NCBI GenBank assembly: GCA_903847155.1
Contig: CAINCU010000012.1
Location: 1 to 64,000 of the forward strand
Direction: 5' to 3'
Origin: an uncultured Gallionellaceae bacterium
Lineage (GTDB): Bacteria > Pseudomonadota > Gammaproteobacteria > Burkholderiales > Gallionellaceae
Length of the DNA stretch: 64,000 nt
The position numbers were made by a program, and so were the translations under genes. Shown here piece after piece: positions 8,740-14,356 of the stretch. The notes below the pieces were generated by a model that had not been told where the DNA came from, did no database searches, and saw only the letters and a program-made list of their open reading frames with translations. How positions within the stretch are numbered: the first letter of the stretch is position 1; each line of letters opens with the position of its first letter.

Positions 8740-9366
8740 ATGAACAACCCTTTCATTCAATCCTGGCTACTACAATCCGCAGTAATCTTTCTCATCATCG
8801 GTGGTTTTGCCGGATTGGTGATCGGCGCATTGCTGGTGTTCCGTCCGCATCTATTGCAGCACATCAGCAAGCCGCTTAATCGTTGGGTCTCCACGCGCCA
8901 TATTGACCAGGCACTGGAACACAGCATCAGCTTCGACCCATGGTTCTACCGTTATCGCAAGATCAACGGTATGTTGATCCTGCTTGGTGCGCTGTATGTG
9001 CTGTATTTCTTTACTGTGCAATTGGACAGATCAGTGGCCGTTGCAGCGCTCGCCAAAAGTTTTAACTATCCACCAGCATTAGTCGGTGGCTTGCTGGATG
9101 CGCTGGCGTTGAGCGCGCTGTTGGGGGCGCTGTGCGCCGTGTTCGTGGCGCTGTTTATGCTGCTACGCCCCAGTCTGCTACGCGATTTTGAGCAAAATGC
9201 AAATCAGTGGTTGTCGCTGCGCAGGGCGCTCAAACCGCTGGAGATTCCACGCGAGGAAGCGGATGGTTATGTCCTGCGTTATGCGCGACAAGTGGGCATC
9301 TTCCTGTTGCTGGGCGGGCTTTATACCTTGGTCGGGCTATTCATCTGGTTGGGCAGGCAAGTATAG
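8740..9366 (+). CDS. internally duplicated four-helix membrane protein, unknown function
   Basis: 208 residues with four hydrophobic segments arranged as two copies of one unit. Each unit is a membrane helix, a loop with RPxLL...N.W.S.R, then a second helix opening with a basic pair and LxLLGxLYxL. Unit 1 has RPHLLQHISKPLNRWVSTR and GMLILLGALYVL; unit 2 has RPSLLRDFEQNANQWLSLR and GIFLLLGGLYTL. The two loops therefore face the same side and the protein probably arose by duplication. AAGGAG sits 8 bases before the ATG. It lies inside the MSHA locus between two prepilin genes, but is not a known msh component to me. Confidence 0.7.
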   Translation: MNNPFIQSWLLQSAVIFLIIGGFAGLVIGALLVFRPHLLQHISKPLNRWVSTRHIDQALEHSISFDPWFYRYRKINGMLILLGALYVLYFFTVQLDRSVAVAALAKSFNYPPALVGGLLDALALSALLGALCAVFVALFMLLRPSLLRDFEQNANQWLSLRRALKPLEIPREEADGYVLRYARQVGIFLLLGGLYTLVGLFIWLGRQV

Positions 9367-9416
9367 AAATGGTGAGTACTATTCGTTGTAATCCATTGAT
9401 CCACGATATTTTTTAC

Positions 9417-9445
9417 TTGACAACGCCATTGTTGCCCTCTATGTT
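9417..9445 (+). promoter_or_regulatory. sigma70-type promoter of the major pilin gene
   Basis: A consensus -35 TTGACA (9417-9422) is followed by exactly 17 bases and TATGTT (9440-9445). The inferred start near 9452 gives a leader of about 95 bases before the pilin ATG. It is the best promoter match I noticed in the window and would let the pilin be made in excess over upstream assembly genes. Confidence 0.7.
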
Positions 9446-9546
9446 TGTGCCAAGTTCGCAAAGCTAAGTGCTGCGGCACGGCGCAAAACGGGCGAAGTTT
9501 TAATCTAAACGGGGCTGCGGCTCCACAATGTAATCAGGAGAATGTT

Positions 9547-9894
9547 ATGAAAAAGCAACAAGGTTTTACACTGATCGAACTGATCGTGGTGATCGTGATT
9601 CTGGGTATTTTGGCGGCGACTGCATTGCCGAAGTTTATCGATCTGAGCAGTGATGCAAGACTGGCTGCAGTTCAAGGTGTTGCTGGCGCCATCGCTTCAT
9701 CTGCTTCTATTCAGTACGGTGCAAGCCAGATAAGTTCAACTGCACACCCATACACTACTGCTAACGCATGTAGTGGCAATTACTTGCAGACTGGGCTTGA
9801 TACGACTAAATATAGCACTTCACTAGCTGTTAGCGCATGCAATGTTACGGCAGTTGGATACACAACTGTATCGCAAGTGGTTTCATTGCCTTAA
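9547..9894 (+). CDS. mshA: MSHA major pilin
   Basis: Class II-type pilin precursor with the short leader MKKQQG followed by [24 protein letters not shown], including Glu5 of the mature chain and the usual Pro kink. The mature part (~109 residues) is Ser/Thr/Ala-rich with two Cys (TANACSG and AVSACN) that could form the D-region disulfide loop. It is short for MshA. AGGAG (9536-9540) lies 6 bases before the ATG; the track ORF start at 9445 is upstream sequence. A strong promoter precedes it and a terminator follows 87 bases after the stop, so it is probably a single-gene unit. Confidence 0.88.
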   Translation: MKKQQGFTLIELIVVIVILGILAATALPKFIDLSSDARLAAVQGVAGAIASSASIQYGASQISSTAHPYTTANACSGNYLQTGLDTTKYSTSLAVSACNVTAVGYTTVSQVVSLP

Positions 9895-9913
9895 GAATAG
9901 CTAATAAGCTAAA

Positions 9914-10038
9914 AGGGGTCAGGTTCGAATTGTTTTTCACTGACCTGCGTAGCAAGCAATAAAAGAAGTTGGTAACAAACAAGGGAGGCTTCGGCCTCCC
10001 TTGTTTTTTGTGCGGCACTGGAGCTTTTGCTGCACTAC
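9914..10038 (+). repeat. terminator-promoter spacer repeat, copy 1
   Basis: Begins GGGGTCAGGTTCGAATTG, continues GCGTAGCAAGCAATAAAAGAAGTTGG, then an intrinsic terminator AAGGGAGGCTTCGGCCTCCC plus T-run (9981-10009). Right after the T-run is a promoter-like pair, TTGTGC (10008) and TGCACT (10031) spaced by 17. It ends mshA transcription and leads into the first antitoxin gene. The -10 is poorer than in other copies. Confidence 0.75.
9981..10009 (+). terminator. intrinsic terminator after mshA
   Basis: Perfect 9-10 bp GC-rich stem (AAGGGAGGC / GCCTCCCTT) with a TTCG-type tetraloop followed by TTGTTTTTT. Confidence 0.9.
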
Positions 10039-10070
10039 GAGTCATTGGAGCATGGCGTAAGGAGATCAAA

Positions 10071-10304
10071 ATGAGCATTACTGTTGAGCAAATTGCTGAA
10101 GAGGCGTTGTCTTTACCGAGTGAGGCGCGCGCACTTTTGGCTGATCGTTTGGTTGAAAGCCTTGATCCGGCGGAAGATGGTTATGTGCGCCAACTGTGGG
10201 TGGCGGAAGCGCAAAGGCGTATTGAAGATGTGCGTAGCGGACGTGTGGCGACTGTTGCCGGTGCAGAGGCGTTTTCCCAAGTCAGAGCAACCATAGCGCG
10301 ATGA
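10071..10304 (+). CDS. addiction-module antitoxin, copy 1
   Basis: 77-residue protein of the short 'putative addiction module component' antitoxin family. The N-terminus is amphipathic (ITVEQIAEEALSLPSEARALLADRLVESL), followed by a basic C-terminal tail (RRIEDVRSGRV). It is expected to bind and neutralise the RelE/ParE-type product encoded next and possibly to repress the promoter. GGAG lies 7 bases before ATG 10071. It overlaps the toxin reading frame by ATGA. It is about 90% identical by eye to the copy at 11800. Its cognate toxin here is frameshifted, so this copy may act only on the second toxin. Confidence 0.85.
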   Translation: MSITVEQIAEEALSLPSEARALLADRLVESLDPAEDGYVRQLWVAEAQRRIEDVRSGRVATVAGAEAFSQVRATIAR

Positions 10305-10590
10305 ATTACCGCTTTCATCCTGAAGCCTTGCGCGAGTTTCAGGCAGCGACGATTTATTACGAGGAGCAGCAGCGCGCTTTGGGTGAGCGTTTTATATCAG
10401 CCGTTCAGACAGCGATTGATCACATCATCGCTTCGCCGTTGTCGGGACGCATTCTGGAAGAGGATGTGGCCGCTATCTAACCAAAGTTTTTCCATATGCG
10501 GTGCTGTACTCAGTGGAGGACGATTACATTTTGATCGTTGCCGTCATGCATTGCCATCGCGCGCCTGGGTATTGGCTGCATAGGGTTTAG
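10301..10590 (+). pseudogene. RelE/ParE-family toxin, frameshifted copy
   Basis: Aligns almost base for base with the intact toxin at 12030-12320. Near 10468 this copy reads GAGGATGTGGCCGC where the intact copy reads GAGGAAGTGCGCCGC: one base is missing, and TAA follows at 10478. The product would stop at 59 residues and lose the YLTKVFPYAVLYTVEDDYI...HREPGYW part that holds the RNase core of the family. The lost part is still readable in another frame to TAG 10588-10590, so the lesion looks recent. Confidence 0.88.
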
Positions 10591-10635
10591 CCTGTCATTT
10601 TGGGTTTTTGTTACACTAAAGCAATGGAGGGCATT

Positions 10636-10872
10636 ATGGAAAAAGCGCTATTTATTCGTGCAGAGTGGGATGAAGAAGCGGAAGTGTGGGTTGCCACGAG
10701 CGACGATGTTCCCGGTCTGGTTGCCGAAGCCGATACCGCAGAGGCTTTGTTAGCCAAATTGCGCACATTGATTCCCGAGTTATTGGATGCAAACGGCTAT
10801 CCCGATGCAGGCGATGTGCCGTTTGAGTTGTTTTCCCGGCGTTTCGATGTGACGCATCGGCAAGCGGTCTGA
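10636..10872 (+). CDS. HicB-like (DUF1902) antitoxin, copy 1
   Basis: 78-residue protein of the DUF1902/HicB-like group: a degraded RNase H-like fold with the core AEWDEEAEVWVATSDDVPGLV and a helical C-terminus. It lacks a separate DNA-binding domain. It overlaps the HicA-like gene by ATGGA, the usual pairing. TGGAGG lies 7 bases upstream. A TTACACT box about 35 bases upstream is a remnant of the spacer promoter, but this copy lacks the terminator stem found before copy 2. Confidence 0.82.
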   Translation: MEKALFIRAEWDEEAEVWVATSDDVPGLVAEADTAEALLAKLRTLIPELLDANGYPDAGDVPFELFSRRFDVTHRQAV

Positions 10873-11078
10873 TGGAAAGTTTCACCGCTCAGTTAAAGGC
10901 TATTTTGCTCAAGGCCGGATGTCGCTTTGAGCGGCAAGGTAAAGGCGATCACGAAATTTGGTTCAGCCCGATTACTGCGGTGCACTTTCCTGTGGATAGC
11001 AAAATCAAATCAAGGACACATCGAATAATTCAAATTCCGTCATTCCGGCGAAGGCCGGAATCCAGCGGTTTTATTTAA
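10872..11078 (+). CDS. HicA-like toxin with REP-derived C-terminus, copy 1
   Basis: The first ~50 residues match HicA mRNA interferases: a double-stranded-RNA-binding-like fold with the catalytic His in GKGDHEIW and the FPVDSKIKSR stretch. The family normally continues with an SRHTANxILKQAG-type helix. Here that is replaced by a short unrelated stretch and then by translation of a REP arm (RRRPESSG). The last ~15 residues are therefore repeat-encoded. Activity is uncertain. From 10956 to 11080 the DNA is identical to 12749-12873. Confidence 0.75.
   Translation: MESFTAQLKAILLKAGCRFERQGKGDHEIWFSPITAVHFPVDSKIKSRTHRIIQIPSFRRRPESSGFI
11037..11068. repeat. single REP arm at the hicA copy 1 end
   Basis: CCGTCATTCCGGCGAAGGCC arm, without a matching right arm nearby. 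It forms the 3' end of the hicA reading frame and is followed directly by spacer repeat copy 2. Confidence 0.85.
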
Positions 11079-11087
11079 AACGGGTCA

Positions 11088-11214
11088 AAGGGGTCAGGCT
11101 CGAATTGTTTTTCACTGACTCAGCGTAGCAAGCAATAAAAGAAGTTGGCAGCAAACAAGGGAGGCTTCGGCCTCCCTTGTTTTTTGTGTGGCGTTGGCGC
11201 ATTTTGTCATACTG
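11088..11214 (+). repeat. terminator-promoter spacer repeat, copy 2
   Basis: Same plan as copy 1: GGGGTCAGGCTCGAATTG, GCGTAGCAAGCAATAAAAGAAG, then the stem AAGGGAGGCTTCGGCCTCCC with T-run (11157-11185). Next come TTGTGT (11184) and CATACT (11208) spaced by 18. It leads into the protease-like gene. Confidence 0.75.
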
Positions 11215-11248
11215 TGTACATTCAGCAACGTCTCAGAGGGGGATTCAC

Positions 11249-11638
11249 ATGGACATTACCTACGCAGATTTAAGGTTGGCCAACGATGCGCGCGATGATT
11301 TGGAAGAGATTGACGCAAGCGCGGTTGTGGACACTGGTGCAATGCACTTGTGCATCCCTGAGCACGTGGCGATCCAGTTACAGCTCAAAGCCAGATCGCA
11401 ACGTGAGGTGCAAACCGCTGATGGGAAGTCGCATATGGTGGACTATGTTTCGCCGGTCAGAATCTCGATGCTTGGACGCGAGTGCGTCACAGGGGCTCTG
11501 GTGATCGGCAATCAGGTTTTGCTGGGCGCGATTCCCATGGAAGATATGGATTTGATTGTTGAGCCGGCGAGATTGCGTGTAAGCGTAAATCCGTTAAGTC
11601 CGAATATTCCGCTATCGCTGGCTAAGGGAATCAAATAG
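11249..11638 (+). CDS. retropepsin-like (clan AA) aspartic protease family protein
   Basis: 129 residues. VVDTGA near residue 28 is the retropepsin-type active-site triad, in a beta-rich frame followed by LCIPEHVAIQLQL. A second hydrophobic turn, LLGAIPMEDMDLIVEP, corresponds to the family's C-terminal LLG..LE..D..VD motif. Retropepsins work as dimers, and this small bacterial group is often found near toxin-antitoxin genes; the substrate is unknown. AGAGGGGGA precedes ATG 11249; the longer track ORF begins inside the spacer. It is flanked by spacer copies 2 and 3, so it forms a self-contained cassette. Confidence 0.8.
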   Translation: MDITYADLRLANDARDDLEEIDASAVVDTGAMHLCIPEHVAIQLQLKARSQREVQTADGKSHMVDYVSPVRISMLGRECVTGALVIGNQVLLGAIPMEDMDLIVEPARLRVSVNPLSPNIPLSLAKGIK

Positions 11639-11656
11639 GGTTTAAGGGGAGGTGAT

Positions 11657-11765
11657 TTATTTTTCACTGACCCTGCGTAGCAAGCAATAAAAGAAGTTGG
11701 CATCAAACAAGGGAGGCTTTGGCCTCCCTTGTTTTTTGTCTGGCGCACGTGCATTTTGTTACACT
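11657..11765 (+). repeat. terminator-promoter spacer repeat, copy 3
   Basis: Shares TTTTTCACTGACC, GCGTAGCAAGCAATAAAAGAAG and the terminator AAGGGAGGCTTTGGCCTCCC with T-run (11709-11737). TTGTCT (11736) and TACACT (11760) follow with 18 bases between. It leads into antitoxin copy 2. Confidence 0.78.
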
Positions 11766-11799
11766 GCAAGCCATCGGAACATGACGTGAGGAGTGCAAA

Positions 11800-12033
11800 A
11801 TGAACATCACTGTTGAACAAATCGCTGAAGAGGCGCTGGCTTTGCCAAGTGAGGCGCGCGCACTATTAGCGGATCGTTTGGTTGAAAGCCTTGATCCGGC
11901 GGAAGATGGCTATGTGCGCCAACTGTGGATGGTAGAAGCGCGTAGGCGCATCGAGGATGTGCGTAGCGGGCGTGTGGCGACTGTTGCCGGTGTGGAGGCG
12001 TTTGCCCAAGTCAGGGCAGCAATAGCGCGATGA
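11800..12033 (+). CDS. addiction-module antitoxin, copy 2
   Basis: 77-residue duplicate of the protein at 10071, differing at only a handful of positions (for example ALALPSEAR, LWMVEARRR and VEAFAQVRAAIAR). Same antitoxin family and same GAGG box before the start. It overlaps the intact toxin gene by ATGA, a translational coupling typical of type II modules. This is the complete pair in the array. Confidence 0.88.
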   Translation: MNITVEQIAEEALALPSEARALLADRLVESLDPAEDGYVRQLWMVEARRRIEDVRSGRVATVAGVEAFAQVRAAIAR

Positions 12034-12320
12034 ATTATCGCTTTCATCCTGAAGCCTTGAGCGAGTTTCAGGCGGCGACGATTTATTACGAGCAACGGCA
12101 GCGCGCTTTGGGCGAGCGTTTTATATCAGCAGTTCAGACTGCGATTGATCACATCATCGACTCGCCGTTGTCGGGGCGCGTTTTGGCAGAGGAAGTGCGC
12201 CGCTATCTAACCAAAGTTTTTCCCTATGCGGTGTTGTACACAGTAGAGGACGATTACATCCTGATCGTTGCCGTCATGCATTGTCATCGCGAGCCGGGAT
12301 ATTGGCTGAATAGGGTTTAG
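12030..12320 (+). CDS. RelE/ParE-family toxin, intact copy
   Basis: 96-residue basic protein with the RelE/ParE fold: N-terminal helices (FHPEALSEFQAATIYYEQRQRALGERFISAV), then the strands RYLTKVFPYAVLYTVEDDYILIVAVMH and a C-terminal HREPGYWLNRV. Members cleave ribosome-bound mRNA (RelE) or block gyrase (ParE); sequence alone does not decide which. The close copy at 10301 carries a frameshift. Confidence 0.88.
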   Translation: MNYRFHPEALSEFQAATIYYEQRQRALGERFISAVQTAIDHIIDSPLSGRVLAEEVRRYLTKVFPYAVLYTVEDDYILIVAVMHCHREPGYWLNRV

Positions 12321-12341
12321 TCCGCACGGGTTGGCAAAAAC

Positions 12342-12398
12342 AATGGAGGCTGCGGCCTCCCTTGTTTTTTGTGCGGCGTTGGCGCATTTTGCTACACT
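12342..12398 (+). repeat. terminator-promoter spacer repeat, copy 4 (short)
   Basis: Lacks the upstream GCGTAGCAAGC part. The stem AATGGAGGCTGCGGCCTCCC with T-run (12342-12370) is kept, and TTGTGC (12369) and TACACT (12393) follow with 18 bases between. It separates the toxin from HicB-like copy 2. The matching position in the first block has lost the stem. Confidence 0.72.
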
Positions 12399-12428
12399 GT
12401 GCTATCGGTTAGGCTAATGGAGTTTGTT

Positions 12429-12665
12429 ATGGAAAAAGCGCTATTTATTCGTGCAGAGTGGGATGACGAGGCGGAAGTGTGGGTCGCCACAAGCGATGAT
12501 GTTCCGGGTCTGGTTGCCGAAGCGGATACCGCAGAGGCTTTGTTGGCCAAGTTGCGCACCTTGATCCCCGAGTTGCTGGATGCCAACGGTTATCCCGATG
12601 CGGGCGATGTGCCGTTTGAGTTGTTCTCGCGGCGTTTTGATGTGACGCATCGGCAAGCGGCCTGA
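12429..12665 (+). CDS. HicB-like (DUF1902) antitoxin, copy 2
   Basis: 78 residues, nearly identical to the protein at 10636 (DEAEVWVATSDDVPGLV, ending DVTHRQAA). ATG 12429 matches copy 1; the longer track ORF starts inside the spacer. A TGGAG box precedes the start at about 9 bases. It overlaps HicA-like copy 2 at ATGG and has its own spacer promoter upstream. Confidence 0.83.
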   Translation: MEKALFIRAEWDDEAEVWVATSDDVPGLVAEADTAEALLAKLRTLIPELLDANGYPDAGDVPFELFSRRFDVTHRQAA

Positions 12666-12871
12666 TGGAAAGTTTTACCGCGCAGCTAAAGGAAATTTTG
12701 CTCAAGGCTGGATGTCGCTTTGAACGGCAGGGTAAAGGCGATCACGAGATTTGGTTCAGCCCGATTACTGCGGTGCACTTTCCTGTGGATAGCAAAATCA
12801 AATCAAGGACACATCGAATAATTCAAATTCCGTCATTCCGGCGAAGGCCGGAATCCAGCGGTTTTATTTAA
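12665..12871 (+). CDS. HicA-like toxin with REP-derived C-terminus, copy 2
   Basis: 68 residues differing from copy 1 by a single residue by eye (LKEILL versus LKAILL). The catalytic-type GDHEIW and FPVDSKIKSR are present, and the tail is again encoded by a REP arm (RRRPESSG). About eight base changes separate the copies in the first 85 bases, but none from 12749 to 12873. This points to gene conversion or a recent exchange of the 3' part. Whether the altered tail leaves it active is unknown. Confidence 0.75.
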   Translation: MESFTAQLKEILLKAGCRFERQGKGDHEIWFSPITAVHFPVDSKIKSRTHRIIQIPSFRRRPESSGFI

Positions 12872-12942
12872 AATGCTGTTACGTCAGTGCATTGCACTGC
12901 ACCTATATTTTTTCCTAGACACCGGCCTTCGCCGGTGTGACG
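12831..12942. repeat. REP-like arms after hicA copy 2
   Basis: Left arm CGTCATTCCGGCGAAGGCC (from 12831) is inside the hicA frame. A related right arm ACACCGGCCTTCGCCGGTG (12919-12937) follows, making a looser pair than those at 4257 and 8515. Confidence 0.8.
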
Positions 12943-12960
12943 AATAATTAGAGATGCCAA

Positions 12961-13036
12961 AAAGAAGTTGGCATCAAACAAGGGAGGCCGCAGCCTCCCT
13001 TGTTTTTTGTCCGGCGCTGGTGCATTTTGTTACACT
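12961..13036 (+). repeat. terminator-promoter spacer repeat, copy 5
   Basis: AAAGAAGTTGGCATCAAAC leads to the stem AAGGGAGGCCGCAGCCTCCC with T-run (12980-13008). TTGTCC (13007) and TACACT (13031) follow with 18 bases between. It is the last copy, upstream of the nucleotidyltransferase stub and mshC, and may now supply the promoter for mshCDOP. Confidence 0.76.
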
Positions 13037-13075
13037 ACAAACCCGTGTAGATTAGTAGGATGAAATGCTGCGAAC

Positions 13076-13156
13076 ATGCGTTTGACTGCCGAGCAAATCA
13101 AAGTAATCAAATTGGAGACCGAACATTATTTCGACGCTCATGCATATGACCATTGA
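13076..13156 (+). pseudogene. N-terminal stub of an MNT-type nucleotidyltransferase
   Basis: 26 codons: MRLTAEQIKVIKLETEHYFD then AHAYDH and TGA. The opening matches the start of minimal nucleotidyltransferases of HEPN/MNT modules (MRLTxxQxxxI....FG...). The GSR..GD.D catalytic part is missing. It is too short for the ORF track. It stops just before mshC, so it looks like the last, broken cassette of the array. It could also be a short spurious ORF. Confidence 0.5.
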
Positions 13157-13158
13157 CC

Positions 13159-13626
13159 ATGCGTAATCCCCGCAAAATTATTGCTGTAACTCAACGCGGC
13201 TTCACGCTGGTAGAGTTGATTACCATCATCATTATTCTGGGCATCATCTCGGTGGTGGCGTTGCCGCGTTTCACCAGCAAGAGCTCGTTTGACAGCCGTG
13301 CCTTCAGTGATGAGGTGAAATCAACCTTGCGTTTGGCGCAAAAACTGGCCGTCGCGCAGCACCGCAATTCGTGCGTGAATGTGACCGCTGCGAATGTGGC
13401 CATCAAGGTGAGCAGCGCGGAACCGGGCGCTTGCGACACGGCGCTGCCAAGCTTGAGCGGCAGCGGAAATTACCTGATTAATGCGCCGGGCAGTTCCGTG
13501 CTCACTTTCTCTGCGGCCACGATCACTTTCGATTTAAAGGGCAGTCCGGGTGCGACGGCAATTACTTTGAAAGTGGATACCGAGCCGACAATCACGGTGG
13601 AAGCGGAGACGGGCTATGTGCATTAA
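13159..13626 (+). CDS. mshC: MSHA minor prepilin MshC-like
   Basis: 155-residue prepilin: basic leader ending TQRG, then FTLVELITIIIILGIISVVALPRF with Glu5. The soluble part contains two Cys (NSCVNV and GACDTA) and several hydrophobic strands. Length and position ahead of mshD/mshO fit MshC, a minor pilin of the priming complex. ATG 13159 is preferred to the TTG two codons upstream. In other MSHA loci mshC follows mshA directly; here about 3.2 kb of cassettes separates them. Confidence 0.82.
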   Translation: MRNPRKIIAVTQRGFTLVELITIIIILGIISVVALPRFTSKSSFDSRAFSDEVKSTLRLAQKLAVAQHRNSCVNVTAANVAIKVSSAEPGACDTALPSLSGSGNYLINAPGSSVLTFSAATITFDLKGSPGATAITLKVDTEPTITVEAETGYVH

Positions 13627-13659
13627 ACCGAAGCGTGCAATTTTGTTTGGAATGAGGCC

Positions 13660-14160
13660 ATGAAAATTGCTGAACTCTTGCGCTCGCTATCGGAAGGTCA
13701 AGTCCAATATGTGCTCGTCGGTGGGTTGGCAGTTCAATTGCATGGATTCATGCGTTCAACTTTTGATGTTGATCTGGTACTGGCGATGAACGACGAAAAC
13801 CTCGTGCGATTTATCGAGGTGTCCAAACGATTCGGGCTGACTCCTTCGATCCCTGTTTCTATCGACTCGTTAAGGGATGCCGATCAGATCGAACAGTGGT
13901 ATCGCGAAAAAGGAATGCTGGCATTTGCCTTGAGAGAGCCGCAAACCGGCGGTGGCGTGGTGGATGTGCTGGTGCGTCCTGAAGTATCTTTTGAGCAACT
14001 CAAGCGCAATGCAGTGGCGGGGGCGTTGTTTGCGCAGCAGGTCTGGATCGCATCCATTGATGATTTGCTAACCATGAAGCGCGCCGCGAATCGTCCCAAA
14101 GATCATCTGGATATTGCTGCGCTGGAAAAGATCAAACGCGGGGAAGATCCCAATGGCTGA
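13660..14160 (+). CDS. nucleotidyltransferase-like protein (AbiEii/DUF6036-type), inserted in pilus operon
   Basis: 166 residues with VLVGGLAVQLHGFMRSTFDVDLVL near the N-terminus. This is the GG...H......DxD pattern of nucleotidyltransferases such as those in AbiE-type toxins and their relatives. A second acidic region (VVDVLV) may supply the third carboxylate, and the end carries MKRAANRPKDHLDI, a feature of this group. Members often pair with a small protein encoded beside them, and here an in-frame small ORF overlaps the end (ATGGCTGA). It is not a known pilus component; its site between mshC and mshD suggests insertion. Confidence 0.72.
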   Translation: MKIAELLRSLSEGQVQYVLVGGLAVQLHGFMRSTFDVDLVLAMNDENLVRFIEVSKRFGLTPSIPVSIDSLRDADQIEQWYREKGMLAFALREPQTGGGVVDVLVRPEVSFEQLKRNAVAGALFAQQVWIASIDDLLTMKRAANRPKDHLDIAALEKIKRGEDPNG

Positions 14161-14356
14161 GTCAAAATTGACTGTGCGCTTAACCATACCAGAGGACGTG
14201 ATGATTTCCCGTCTGGCTCAGTCCGAACAGATGCGGGAATTTTTCATACAAATGTGGCAGCAAAACCCAATGTTGGCCAAGCAGGGGGGGCAAAAAGTGC
14301 AACGCCTGTTGACCCCGCTTGAGTGCGTGGCTGTGAATGAAACTTCAGTCAAAGGC
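14153..14356 (+). other. small ORF without a stop, in frame with mshD
   Basis: From ATG 14153, which overlaps the nucleotidyltransferase stop, 68 codons run without a stop straight into the mshD start. The sequence (KLTVRLTIPEDVMISRLAQSE...) is charged and helical and looks like a small partner protein of the preceding gene. Either the partner gene lost its stop and is fused to MshD, or MshD starts independently at 14357. Confidence 0.6.

Noticed and set aside
11177-11248. Longer start for the aspartic protease ORF
   Set aside because: Upstream codons are the spacer terminator and promoter; AGAGGGGGA before ATG 11249 marks the start.
9914-13036. CRISPR array
   Set aside because: Repeats are 75-125 bases, separated by whole genes, with no short regular spacers and no cas genes.
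9895-13156. Integron with attC-flanked cassettes
   Set aside because: The spacers are terminator-promoter units. GTTAGGC-type core sites appear only once (12407), no R''/R' pairs were found, and no integrase gene lies in the window.
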